Shown here piece by piece: positions 34,680 through 46,900 of a DNA stretch of 64,000 bases. The stretch lies in contig BSQZ01000006.1 of assembly GCA_033239005.1 (NCBI GenBank), positions 9,382,162 to 9,446,161 of the forward strand, given 5' to 3'. Within the stretch, counting starts at the first letter, position 1, and each line of letters opens with the position of its first letter. This DNA comes from Lamellibrachia satsuma (lineage: Eukaryota > Annelida > Polychaeta > Sabellida > Siboglinidae). The notes under the pieces are model-generated. The model did not search any database. It was not told the DNA's origin and worked only from the letters and a program-made list of their open reading frames with translations. A program made the translations under genes and the position numbers.

Positions 34680-36817
34680 GATATGTGTAAGAACACGCAC
34701 GCACACACGCACGCACGCACATAATACACTTGAGCTCGAGTGGATTGCTGAAGGCCTCGCGTGGAGGTGAGGGTCACGTGTCTTGATTCTAGCAAACATT
34801 GGGGAAATATTGCGGGAGGGACGCAGCCTCCAAAATATTGGCGTTATCGTGGAGACATCGTTGTTCTGTCTCTCTAACTTTAAAACATAAAATTACGTGT
34901 CGAATAGATATACAGGCCCATCCATCGACGCGTGTCGACCGTAAGCGCTTGACTGAGCACGTGCATTGACTGCATAATCTGAAATGTTTAACTTTTGTTT
35001 GATGCCACCTGAGATAATAATAGGTTTTATCACCTGCGTGCAACTGTGCGACTTACATCAAGCATGCAGATAGGGCTCACCCATAATGTACGTCACGCTG
35101 GGGGTGGGAAGGTGTCTGGATAAGCGTTACATGGGGTAGGGGTGTCTTGGCGCTGGTACGTTCGTCATTTAAACAGTTATTTTGCTCGTCTAGCTGTCAA
35201 TATCAGACAAACAGCATCGATTGTTATGTACGGTACTGGGTTGTATTGTATTATACGGTATACCATCGTTTATCTGTTTCAAAACACCATGATATTTTAC
35301 CATGGCTTCCCTGGTTCAAAACACTATGGTATTCCAAGGTTTCCATGGTATTTTACCATGGTTTACCTGTTTCAAAACATACATGGAATACGATGGTATA
35401 TTTTCACAAGGGCGGGTCCCGGGCGTACACAATCAACTGGGGATTTCTGTGATGATTTCTGAAAATGTTACCGTTAAAACAAATTCTCTAAAAAAAGTGG
35501 GGGTTCGTTCGAACACCCCCCCCCACGAGGACGGGCATGCTATGTGTTGAGGTAGTTACCTTTTATGTTGGTGTCACGCACTAGTCTGTCAACGGGCATT
35601 CACAGCCAGAAACGTTATCTGTAGCGAGAAGTCCGCGACCATACACTATTCAAAAAATGACACTCATTAGCTAACTGCACTGATTCAGTGGTGTATCTAT
35701 GACTTTGAACTGATTCAGTGGTGTATCTATGATCTCGAAAATGGGAGGCGGGTGGACGAAGCTTAGTCACCCGTTAGTTTACCATGCTAACATGTAGTGC
35801 CCAATGCCCCCCTACCCCCACCAACACGTTATTGTACTGAATGAACGCATACAAGGAACAGGTCCGTACTCGTGGTTCAAAAAGGGCGGGTCCGGGGTTA
35901 CACAGTCGGTCCGGATTTCTGGGGTGACTTTTGAAAATGTTGCAGTTAACACAAATTCTCTCAAAACGGGGGGTTCCTTCGACACCCCCGAGGACGGGCA
36001 TGCTATGTGTTGAGTTAGTTACCTTTTTGTAGGTAGTTCGATCCAGGTTACTGTGTCACGCACCAGTCTGTCAACGGGCATTCACCGCCAGAAACGTGAT
36101 CTGATCTGTAGCGTGAAGTTCGCGACTGTGGTTTACACAAGGAAAATATGTCCCGGCGAGTTGTATCCACAGACGGCATCAAGCATAAGTCATACCTTGA
36201 CTGATACTGTCAACCCTGTGCATTGTAGATGGCTGTGACACGGAAGAGAAACCCCGCATGATCTAATCGTAGACGAAGTGTTTGTAGTGCCATCTACTGT
36301 ATTACTAAAATTTAATAATTGAGACTCTTGTTATTTTACTACGTAACATCATAGGTTTTTACTCGACAGTGGGTGATTTATAGATGTCTTGATATAATTA
36401 AGTCTGCCACGGGTTTTCATCAAACGTGTGTTTAATATGTGTAGGCTCTAGGATACTTTACAATTGTGGTCACCAGATGGCGCCACAGCTAACACACGGT
36501 CAGCATGACGTTTTCGGCGAATGCGGTGAACAATTTAACGCTGGTGTGCAAACGTTCGTATTTCGCAAACCCCTAGGAGATTTATCAGAATAACTAAGAT
36601 CGCAATCTATCTAAAACAATATATACAGTGCCAGTGGATAATGCGGATTGTAAAGATTACTATACAATAACGCAGATTTGCTTTCCACTTGGATATGGGA
36701 TGGAAGTTGATCATCTTCTGGGCGGCTGTTTGGTTCACCTGGAGGCATACAGTCAAACTGTTCTTTCCAATATATCTTCAAGAAGTCTTCTTCATACCTT
36801 TGATATGGTCGTGCCCC
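34680..36817. other. Intergenic stretch with duplicated repeat, no gene seen
   Basis: Contains a CACG-rich tract (34693-34720), nested CCATGG palindromes (35287-35398) and a duplicated 230-240-bp block (35407-35641 and 35881-36127). No exon-like open frame with splice borders was found. Confidence 0.5.
35407..36127. repeat. Duplicated 230-240-bp repeat block
   Basis: 35407-35641 and 35881-36127 share a run of matching segments: GGGCGGGTCC, ACACAATC/ACACAGTC, AAAATGTT..CAGTTAA, ACAAATTCTCT, GAGGACGGGCATGCTATGTG, then CAACGGGCATTCAC..CAGAAACG. Related sequence occurs inverted at about 38404-38480 and 39265-39320, so it is a dispersed family. Confidence 0.7.

Positions 36818-36888
<71 letters not shown>
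36818..36888. repeat. (TA)n microsatellite
   Basis: About 70 bp of TA repeat that directly abuts the 5' truncation point of the next LINE copy. Confidence 0.95.
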
Positions 36889-36892
<4 letters not shown>

Positions 36893-38402
36893 TCAAAACA
36901 TGTGGGGCAGTTATTTGTAACTCCTGAAATGATAGAAACGAAAATTAAGAAGATGAAAGATAATAAATCATCTGGAGTTGATGGGATACCACCAAAACTG
37001 CTTCAGGAAATTGTTGAGCAAATTAGTACACCACTAGCAAGTGTTTAACTTGTCACTAGAAAAAGGAATAGTTCCTTCAGAATGGAAAGAAGCAAACATT
37101 ACACCGCTATTTAAGTAAGGATCGAAGAACAAACCAGAAAATTACAGACCAGTGAGTTTAACATCAGTTGTATGTAAATTACTCGAAACATTAATTAGAG
37201 ACCACATGGTGGAATTCCTTGTAAAACATAAATTAATAAATGCATCTCAACATGGGTTCCTAAAAGCAAGGTTATGTCTAACCAATCTCTTATGCTTTTT
37301 GGAAGAAATTACAAAGTGGGTAGATGACGGGTCACCAGTGGATGTTGCCTATTTAGATTTTCAGAAAGCTTTCGATAAAGTGCCACATCAAAGATTGTTA
37401 CTTAAACTAAAAGCATATGGTATAGGCAATGATGTAATCGACTGGATAGAAAAGTGGCTCACACACAGAAAACAGAGAGTAATAGTAGATGGTGAGATTT
37501 CAAACTGGAAATCTGTTCTGAGTGGGGTACCACAGGGATCACTAATAGGCCCTATACTGTTTTTAATATATATAAATGATTTGGAAGATGACATATCTAG
37601 CAAAGTACTGAAATTTGCAGATGACACAAAAGTATTCAGAAAGGTTACTAATGATACAGATAAACAAAGTTTACAAGATGATCTAGATAAATTAGTTAAA
37701 TGGTCAGAAAAATGGCAAATGTTATTCAATTTTGGGAAGTGTAAATGCATACACATAGGACATGGAGACATGGACGAAGAATATAAAATGGGGGAGGCTG
37801 TACTAGGTAGAACCACAAAGAAAAGGACTTAGGTGTGACATGTAGTGCCGACATGAAAGTTTCAGAGCAATGTGGGATTGCTGCTTCGAAAGGAAATAAA
37901 ATTCTAGGGCTAATTAGGAAAACTATCACATACATGTATAAGGAGAAACAGCTAATTGTACCCCTGTACAAAGCAATAGTTAGACCACATTTGGAATATT
38001 GTATACAAGTATGGAGGCCGTATCGTAAGAAGGACATAGACAAGCTAGAAAGAGTTTTAAATAGTGTTTAAAATAATGAACGGTTATGAGGATGTTGATA
38101 AGAATGTTCTTCAAACTTAAAGAAGGCAGTAGAACCAGAGATAACAAAGTAGCATTAGTTAAGGAACAGTGTAGGTTGGACATGAGAAAGTACTCTTTCT
38201 CACTCAGGGTTATAAATGAATGGAACAAACTGCCAAATGATTGTATTAATGCTAGTAGTGTATGTTTAAAAATAGAATTGACAGATATATGATAAGAGCG
38301 GGCTACACATAGATGATAAAATTGTTGGACTTTCGATAAGGCAATGGCTTCCTTGTCCACTTGCCATCAGGAACTTGTTGTTTGGGATGGCAATCTTGTT
38401 AA
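36889..38402 (+). mobile_element. 5'-truncated LINE copy (subfamily B)
   Basis: Starts at GQLFVTPEMIETKIKKMKDNK and contains most of RT (SSGVDGIPPKLL with S for P, LDFQKAFDKVPH, GVPQGSLIGP, FADDTKVF). Frameshifts occur near 37045, 37115 and 37815, with a deletion near 38060. It ends in the family 3' UTR (GGCAATCTTGTTAAA) at about 38402. Confidence 0.87.
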
Positions 38403-39595
38403 AATATATGTCATGCCCGTCCTCAGGGGGTTTCTTAAATCCACAGCTGATTGTGTACGCTCGAACTCCCTTTTCAAAGCCCCGAGGACAAGCATGATTG
38501 CACGCACGCACGCACGCACGCACATCGATGGTAGCTGTGTACTCAAGTAACTAACACGAGAAATTAATTTATACAGCTAACTACAGCCTATGTGGATATG
38601 CTTATCCAGTTTCGGTATTAAATGGCCGAAAGAGGCTGCTTGCTTCATTCTTACCATTTCATGTTTAGATGTGTATATTATCGCTGCTGCTGATGTACCT
38701 GGATGATGTGGGCCACTTGTTAATAACTTAGAATGATTATTCGCATAGACATGCTGTAATACGGTATTTTCGACGGTGGTTTTGTATCGGCATACTGTTT
38801 ACTAAGCAATGGTGAATTTCTGGGGCCACTGCCCCTCCCCCCGTGAAAAGAATTCTTTTGTAGATAACATATATGTTGCGCCACTACATCAAAGATGACA
38901 CACTAATGGGCGACTAAGCTTGCCTGTCATCAGGGCTCTTTTTTTAATTTGTTCCATAGTTCCCTACCCCGTGTTTTTTGCTTATATGAAAGAACCATTG
39001 CCTGGAAATAAAATGCATACAAACAAATAGTAGGATAGTAATATATTGGGCTATTACAGTTGTTACATCTAAATTGGAGTTAACATTATAATATATACCT
39101 TGCAATCCATACATAATATAACATTGTTTAGTAATATCCCATCATAAGACATAGGGACACATGCGCAACTTGTGTCTTAACACAATGTATATAAAACACA
39201 ACATATTACTGCCCATCATCATAGGGGTTCAGAGAATTGTGTTTAATTATAACAGTTTTCAGACATCATCCCAGAAATCCCCGGCTGACTGTGTACATTC
39301 AAATCCCCCTTTTTAAAACCCGGGCATACAAGTACACACAAAATACATCATGTTCTCCCAAGTATACATATCACTTCTGTAGACAAATTTGGTGAACCAT
39401 TATATCATTTAACAGTGCACAACCCGAAAAATAACGGAGATCAATTGTTATCAATAACGGAAACAGCGAATGTTAAAGATGATCTCAAAATGTTGATGTA
39501 GGACAATGCACAACATTGATTTCATGAGGGGTGGGGGGGTCTATCAGCTGTTTCGTTTAGTGTTGTAGATGGATGTGTTTTCCCAACAAACATTT
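38403..39595. other. Intergenic stretch, no gene seen
   Basis: Holds inverted pieces of the 35.4-kb repeat family (38404-38480, 39265-39320) and a short GCAC tract (38500-38522). Otherwise AT-rich with no exon-like frame. The LSM11 polyA signal marks its right end. Confidence 0.45.
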
Positions 39596-39601
39596 TTTAT
39601 T
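39596..39601 (-). terminator. LSM11 polyadenylation signal AATAAA
   Basis: AATAAA on the minus strand about 80 nt after the LSM11 stop codon, at a normal distance for a short 3' UTR. Confidence 0.6.
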
Positions 39602-39681
39602 AGTCAATCACAGTTCAAAAGGGTGCTAACATCGAACGCATGTAAGAAGTATCCACAATGACGGCAGAAAGCAGTACATTG

Positions 39682-42600
39682 TTACGGCACCAATGCAACC
39701 ATAACGACATTGTCGCCTCTGATAAACAGCTGATTTATATGTCTCTTCAGTAAGACATCTACCTGTTTTGTATTCCTATCTGCATCGTCTGTTTTCCCAT
39801 CTATCTGGTTTGCCGATGAAACAGTTTCTTTTTTCACACTGACAAGTCTGCGTTCCTCTGAAATATACACATTGTGCTGTCTTTCACACTGCAATCTTTC
39901 TTCTTTCAACGAAGATTTGCGAAGCCCATCATGTGATAGAGCTCCACTTTGTTCTGTTTTTGTCCGTGAGCTGTCACTCAAATGTGATGAACAACTAGTT
40001 TCATGTTCCTGCCCAGAATGCCGCATTCTGTCCACAAATTCCTCTCTAACACCAATCTCTGTTTTAACCTCATCGGGTAATGTGTCCACCAAGTGTTCCT
40101 CCTTAACAGAAATCTCTCCCAACTCCTCTTTTAGTTTATTTAATTTTAAGGCTAGACTCTCCAGGTCTTCTTCATCCTCTTCAATTTCTTCTTCCATCAA
40201 CAACTGTTTGTCAGTACTCTTGTTGTCGTTTTCATTTTCTTGTGTAATCTTGTTTTCAGTACTTTCGTTGTCTTCATTGTTGTCTGGTGTTACCTTGTTG
40301 TCTTCTTTGTTGTCTTGTGTCATCTTGTCTTCATTACCCATCGTTGTTTTGCCATGGCTGGTGTCCTTTAACACCATATATTTGATGTCAGCCAACTCTT
40401 GTTCTGCTTCTGGTCCTGCATCAGTGAACGATTTGACCTCCAGTTTCTGTGTCTCTGAGTCAACAACCTTTTCATCTTGTGTTTCCTCTGCCTTTATGAT
40501 GACCTCGTCAGTTTCTTTGTCTTGTGGAGTTTTCTGAAAACATGACAACAATAACAGTGACACCTGATAATTTTTATCCACATAATTAAACCGTCATTTC
40601 CCATAAGAAAAAATATGGAAATGTATTTTGCTTACATTCGTGTTTTCAAAACCAATTCATAAATGTGTCACCAATCAAAGCATGCATTTCCCAGCTTTCT
40701 AAATACCGAGTGTATCGATATCGACGATCCAACAATGATCCTGATCATTTTACAACTCTTGCCATCACTGTAATACACAAATTTATTACAACATCATTCA
40801 GCATCTTTCATTGAGAAAACAGCAAAAGAAAAGCAGCAAAAGAAAGCACACCCTGGTGAGCAATGTGAGAACAGACACGTGATTTTCTTGCAAAAATACT
40901 TCCTGTTATACAGCCACATAAGGTTTGCAGTTTCACACGCACAAAAAGTTGCCATTGAACAGATGAGTAAAGATGTGGGACATATAGCAAAAAGTGGAGA
41001 TATTTCGGTGAAATGTTTGCCCCAAATAAATGGGACAAAATCCTTATTGTCTATAATATTGCAGCATATGTAGAATTGAACTTTGAACTCTGTTCTTGTC
41101 ACATACCAACCAGTGAAATTATTCAGAGAGAATTTCAGTCACCTCTAAATCTGTGTCAGCATTTTGCCTTTTGACAAACACTATAAGTATATTCTGAATT
41201 CATAAACAAAATGTGGCTGGAATAAAAATAAATACTAACCTGTTTTGATTTTTTCTTTTTCTGTTTCTTTCCATCACTCTTGGCCTTTCGTTTCACAGCT
41301 GGATTCTTGTATATTTCATCAACATCAGACATTGCCTGAGAAACAAAATACTCACAGTTTTATGGCATGAATGACCAAACAGTATGGAAAGGGAATTGAA
41401 TATCATTATGGTAGTTGATGGCTGAAAGCTGACAAGAAGGCCAAGAAGGAAGAAACACCAACTGGTCTGACAAGGTTAACAACAACATTCTCTGGGGAAG
41501 AACCCAACAGCTTCAAGTGGAGAAGGAAATCAAAATGAGAAAATGGATTGGCCACCCATTATGAAAACCCTATCCAGTATCACCATACAAGTACTAGGTA
41601 AGTAAAACAAATATTGTAACTTTTGGGTGTATCTAGTGTGCCTACTAGGTTCCAGTGCTTGTCGTAGGCAACCACATATCCAGTGCAGATGCCACGAATG
41701 AACTTGAAGCTTCTTGTCCACACTTTGACCTTGCGTTTCTCTTTGACGCTGCGATACAACAGACTGAATGGACCCGTGGTGTACTCTGAAAGCAATCAGG
41801 TCAGGAAGTATGTCAAACAACGTTCATTGTTCTAGGCCCACCCACTTATTTTTACATACAATGTTGTTCACCTTTTGGAAGTGCAGTGAGGTTTTTTATT
41901 TGGAGACAAAAAGCGTAACAATAGACAACTGGTTGGTAATGTTGTGCCTGCCATAGCTATAAGAGGTTGAGCATTGACAGCATTCGAGACTGCTAGGCAT
42001 AAATATAAAAGATTTACATGATTGTGTTCATTTAAATATATAAATAATACATCTATAATCAAACGAAAGCATTTTTAATATGTACCTAGACATGACAACT
42101 ATAATTAAAAATCTGGTACACACTTAGGGGTAAAAACTAACTAACTCGAATGGACTGGTAAGTTACAACATCTACCAGTCTGGGGGAAAATTGGTTGATA
42201 GTTAAATAAAAGCCATGAGAACTGTAATAAACACTTTTATTTTGATTTAAAAAATTAAGAATTATATGAGATACTACACCGTATAACATAGTCTTAATCT
42301 CTTATCAATCTGGAGTTTACATTATTCCGTTTTGCTGTTGTCAGGTAAAATGTTTTGATTAGCCAGGTGGCAGTAGAAGCTATTGTAAATGCCATATTTG
42401 GCTGACAGCACAGTTCAGACAAAAACGTTGCCAATGCAGTCATCAATGAAGCAGTTTAGTAGCAACATCAGAATTCTGAATGAGATTTATTTAAACATTT
42501 GTTATGGATGTAAATACAAAAAGTGATCACAAATTACAATACTGCAGGGTTCTAAAAGCCACCTGCCACATGGGCTGGAAGCCTGACAGACTCAACCGAC

Positions 42601-43626
42601 CTAACTACAAAAGTACTGCCGGTTGGCTGCCTGAATGGAAAACAAAAGCATGAAGTCCAGTCTATAAAACACCAGTCTGAAAATGTGCTGAATATAGAAA
42701 TACGTGCATAAATTCTGCAAAAATGGTGCCTTTGTAAAAATGGAAAACTATACTAGTGTGGCGGAACCTATTGGCCAACCTGCCAGCTAAACAGAACAGT
42801 AACAAAGACTATGATGGCAGGTGAAGCTCATGCTACTCTGTTAGTGTGTAAAGGACGAATGGAGTCAATGGATAACCATTTTCAAGTGCTTTACAACTCA
42901 ACCATGATTTTTTGTGTCAGATAGAGACCTAGGCATGTTAAAATAAATGAAATATATTTTGTAGAGCAACCAGGCAAATAAATGGAATTTTCTTGGTAGT
43001 AAAAATATTCTATCATTTTTTATTACTGCCTTCACTTTTCCAGTGGACCATCAGACCACAGCATCTAGGAGGGTTCTGGTGGTCCAATGGCATTTTTGGT
43101 ATGCTCTGACCACCGGACTGGTCACCATTAATTTTTAACCTTTGACTTTGTGCAGACTGTAGTGGTTAGTCGACAGATAGTAATAGTATACAGTAGTACA
43201 CAAGTCACAACACATTTCTATATTAGTATTATGAAAATTTAAATGATTAAGCTCGCCTTCCATTCTGGTCAAAACGTTTCGCATGTGTTTTCTTTGTGGT
43301 ATCTGGTTGTAGACCTCGACGTTTCCTTGTGATTCAGCGTTGCGACGCATTCTGCTTCGTTTTTCTCTCTCATTGATAACTTCAATAGCAACATCCCCCA
43401 TTTTCGCCCGGTAAGCCCGTCTTGGTGGAGTTGCAGAACTTGAAGCGAGTGGAATTGTTCCATGGTGTTCTTTGCCATCTCCACTACCAATATCTTTTGA
43501 AATCATGCTTTCAGCAGCACTGCTTGACAACTGAGTAATACTTGTGCGGATATCGAATATTGAAGGAATATGAGCATTTCGCGACTTCGATTCGTCTGCA
43601 TCGGGGCCTCCGATGGGTGCCGCCAT
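39682..43626 (-). CDS. LSM11: U7 snRNA-associated Sm-like protein LSm11
   Basis: Replaces SmD2 in the U7 snRNP Sm ring, which processes the 3' ends of replication-dependent histone pre-mRNAs in the nucleus. Coding exons in minus order: 43257-43626, 41646-41785, 41240-41335, 39682-40533; predicted 485 residues. The Sm1 motif spans exons 2 and 3 (GPFSLLYRSVKEKRKVKVW, RGICTGYVVAYDKHWNL, then AMSDVDEIYKNP). A Lys-rich patch (KKQKKKKSK) follows. Then comes a roughly 260-residue acidic Asn/Asp/Glu-rich spacer. The Sm2 motif is at the extreme C-terminus (HINQLFIRGDNVVMVALVP). A long Sm1-Sm2 spacer and an NVLTRM box before Sm1 are typical of LSm11. Intron 1 appears to use a GC donor at 43256-43255. 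PolyA signal AATAAA is at 39596-39601. It is transcribed divergently from the CCDC166-like gene. Confidence 0.92.
41424..41468 (+). repeat. Diverged copy of the CCDC166-like first exon core
   Basis: AAAGCTGACAAGAAGGCCAAG and the next 20 or so bases match exon 1 of the neighbouring gene (43939-43974) with few changes, giving KADKKAKKEETP in both. It lies in LSM11 intron 2 (41336-41645). The rest of exon 1 is absent. Confidence 0.6.
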
Positions 43627-43911
43627 GTTTGGTAATGTAACTCTTATTTAGGCTAACGTTTCGTATATTTTATTCTTAGACAACATACAATGATTTTCAT
43701 CTATGGTGGAATGCATTGTAATGTATTAATATAAGCTTTGCCATACATAATGCTAATATTAATAAACATATTTACGTTATTTCAGTGAAAAGATGTATGC
43801 GTATGTAAACTAGTGCATAGCTCAGTTCGGCCATGGAAACAGAACGCGATTTCTTGTAAAAATTTCTTAATGTAGTACACCGTAACGTCGTAAAAGGGCG
43901 TATGATAAAAC
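43627..43911. promoter_or_regulatory. Shared upstream region of LSM11 and the CCDC166-like gene
   Basis: Only about 285 bp separate the two start codons, which point in opposite directions. Both 5' UTRs and promoters must fit here unless one uses a remote first exon. The stretch is AT-rich, with no TATA box placed convincingly for either gene. Bidirectional promoter use is inferred from spacing. Confidence 0.6.
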
Positions 43912-46900
43912 ATGCCGCCTAAAAAGGGAAAGAAGGGTAAAGCTGACAAGAAAGCCAAGAAAGAAGAGACACCAGATGGAGGCGAAGAGATCAAAGACAA
44001 AGAAACTTTATTGCAAGAAGAGTAAGTAAACAAGTCTCGTCAGACTATACGTCTATAGACATATAGTATAGCCTATAGGCAAAGTCAATCGCCGTACAAT
44101 GTTTTTCTATCTGGCTGTTCCTACTAGTACGGCGAAGATCTCGCTCGGCCGAAACGTAAGTATTTTCATGAAACGTGAAACCTTACAAAAACGCCATAAA
44201 CAGAGCAGTAAACACGTCTTTCGTGTCTGTATGCATTCTTACATGTATATCACTAAAGTTACCTGACAATAACCATGTAAAAGTGTGAAATTATTACCTT
44301 TTTGTCAGAACGCATGTGCTTGTCAAGGTTTGTATATAACCGGATGTTGTTGTGAGCGAGAATAACACGCGGGATTTCCATAGATCTATATAAGGTCACG
44401 CTAAGAATTGCCGTCTGCTGGCCATAGAGTTACATCATTAATAATGCCCCTATAAACTACTAACTTACTAACGGGTGTTTTTATTTATGTCTGTGCTGCT
44501 GGTCCATTCTGGCCTCATTCTACACGAAATCGCGTTTGATCATGTGACCCAAAGGCAACATCACGTGCACAGTATGGCGGCTAATTGTGAAATGTTTTCT
44601 ATGTCACCGATAAAAGTACTCATAAGTAATTATTTGGAGCACATTTCTTCAGTTTCTTGACGCCCAATTGTCGGTTGTATGTCACGGAATACACATGTAA
44701 AACGGTTAGTGCGGTTATCGGTTTTAAAACTTAAGTTATTAACTGCCAAAATGGCGCGTTAGCAAATGCCCCTCAGGCATTTCGCCCCAGAGACGAAGAG
44801 CGGGGTGAAAATTTTTGCCTAGTGAGACTATAGACATATTTTCATATAATATAGTTAGCTCGATCTGGCACTGGCACTCTCCCTACTAGGCACTGAGCTA
44901 CTGCCACTTGGCACTGCTACCGATACTGTGGATATGCCATGAACAGCGAGCTTAACCTGGTCGCGATAGCTCAGTTAAGGAAGCAGCAAACTAGACATAT
45001 TCGTCCGCCTCACTCTTGGACTTGGGACGCCGTAAGTCGAGGCCGTCATTTTTCAACTCGCGGATTTGGGCTTTCCGTAGCCAAATGGCTACGGAACTAA
45101 TAACTTATGTTTTAAAACTCATACGCACTAACCGTTTCACATTTGTTTTCCGTGAAATACAACCAACACTTGGGCGTCAAGAAACAGAAGATATGTGCTC
45201 CAAATAATTATTTATGAGTACATTTATCGGTCACACAAAAAAGATTTCATAAATAGCCGCCATACTGTGCACATGATGTTGCCTGTGGGTCACATGGGCA
45301 AACGCGATTTCATGTAGAATGAGGCCAGAGTGGGCCAGCAGTACATACATAAATAAAACACCCGTTAGTAAGTTAGTAGTTTATAGGGCGATGATTAATG
45401 CTCCAAGGGAAATATGACAGTGATGTATCTAACATTATCAAGCTGCACAAGGACAGTGATACAAGGGAAGGAACAAGGGGCCATAGTTCGAAATTGTTTA
45501 TAGAACGTGCTTGTACAAATGTTAGAAAAGAAAGCTTCTTACCAGATTACGGAAGTAGTTGTAACTGCCCCAAGTGTCAACTCATTTAAAAAACGTCTAG
45601 ATAAACATTGGAGTACTGAGGAGTTTCTCTACAAATACAAAGCTGCCTTGCCAGGAAGTCGTAGAGCATTCCAAGGGAAAGTTGAAGATCTGACCACCGA
45701 GGCCACCGCCTATGGTTGGGAAGAACCTAAGTAAACCTAAGTAAGTAATGATGTAACTCTATGGCCAGCAGACGGAAATTCTTAGCGTTATATTGATCTA
45801 CGAGAATCCCGTTTGGTAATCTCGTTCACACAACATCCGGTTATATAAAAAATTTGACAAGCACATGCGTTCTGACAAAAAAGGTAATAATTTCACACTT
45901 TTACATGGTTATTGTTAGGTAACTTTAGTGATATGCATATAAGAATGCATACAGGCATGAAATACATGTTTATTGCCCTGTTTATGGCATTTTTGTAAGG
46001 TTTCACTTTTCATGAAAATACTTACGTTTTTTTCCAAGCATGTCCTTCGCCTATGCAACAGCATCAGCCAGATAGAAACAAATTTATGGCGATTGACTTT
46101 GCCAAGCAGCAAACTAGGCAATGTTTCGTCGAGAGACCCCAGATTTTTATCACCAGCTGTTTAGACTTTAGTCAAAGACAATTGAGCTACAACTCTGAGG
46201 CTCTAACTTCCAAGACTAAGCATCTATAATATATTATTACATTTAAACTATGAAGGCAGTCTGGCAGTATCTCCTCCCAGGCGCCGACACCCACTCACTA
46301 CTTTCTATGTTCCTTTGCCTCCTTGCACCAGTGGCCATTGATCTACCAATTGGTGATGTATTAAACAAACACAAAGGCAGTTATTTATAGTCATTTACTA
46401 AAATGCTTTTCTTCCTGTCAAACAAAGATAGAAACAGTACCCAAATTGTGGACGAATTGAGTGTGAGCCACTCGCCAGATGAAGTAACCGTGACTCCACC
46501 ATCTCGATCTATAATATTATTAATAGACTAACTTTGGGGGCAGTCTGGCAGTATCTCCTCCCAGGTGCCGATGTCCACTCGCTATTTCTGTTCCTTCACC
46601 TCCTTGCACCAGTGGACTTTGATCTTTCAACTCATCATGCATATTCGTCACTAACCTAGGGATTCTTTATGCGGGTAATGTCGGGCGGACCGTACAAGTC
46701 GTCTGTGATCAACAAAAGCTAGAAAGTGCTTCAACACGCAAGTCACATATTCAGTCAATTCAATATCTATATTCTGGACTCAACGCCCTAATAAGCGTAC
46801 ATGCTCTAATAAGCGTACACCCCAATTGTTTGTGATATGTTGTGAATCCACTTCTATGGTTGCGTGTTTCAACTTTGTGCATCACTCAATTCTGTGCCAA

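Noticed and set aside
39872..40537. Plus-strand 221-codon ORF rich in Ser/Leu
   Set aside because: Antisense of LSM11 exon 4, whose acidic low-complexity sequence leaves the other strand open.
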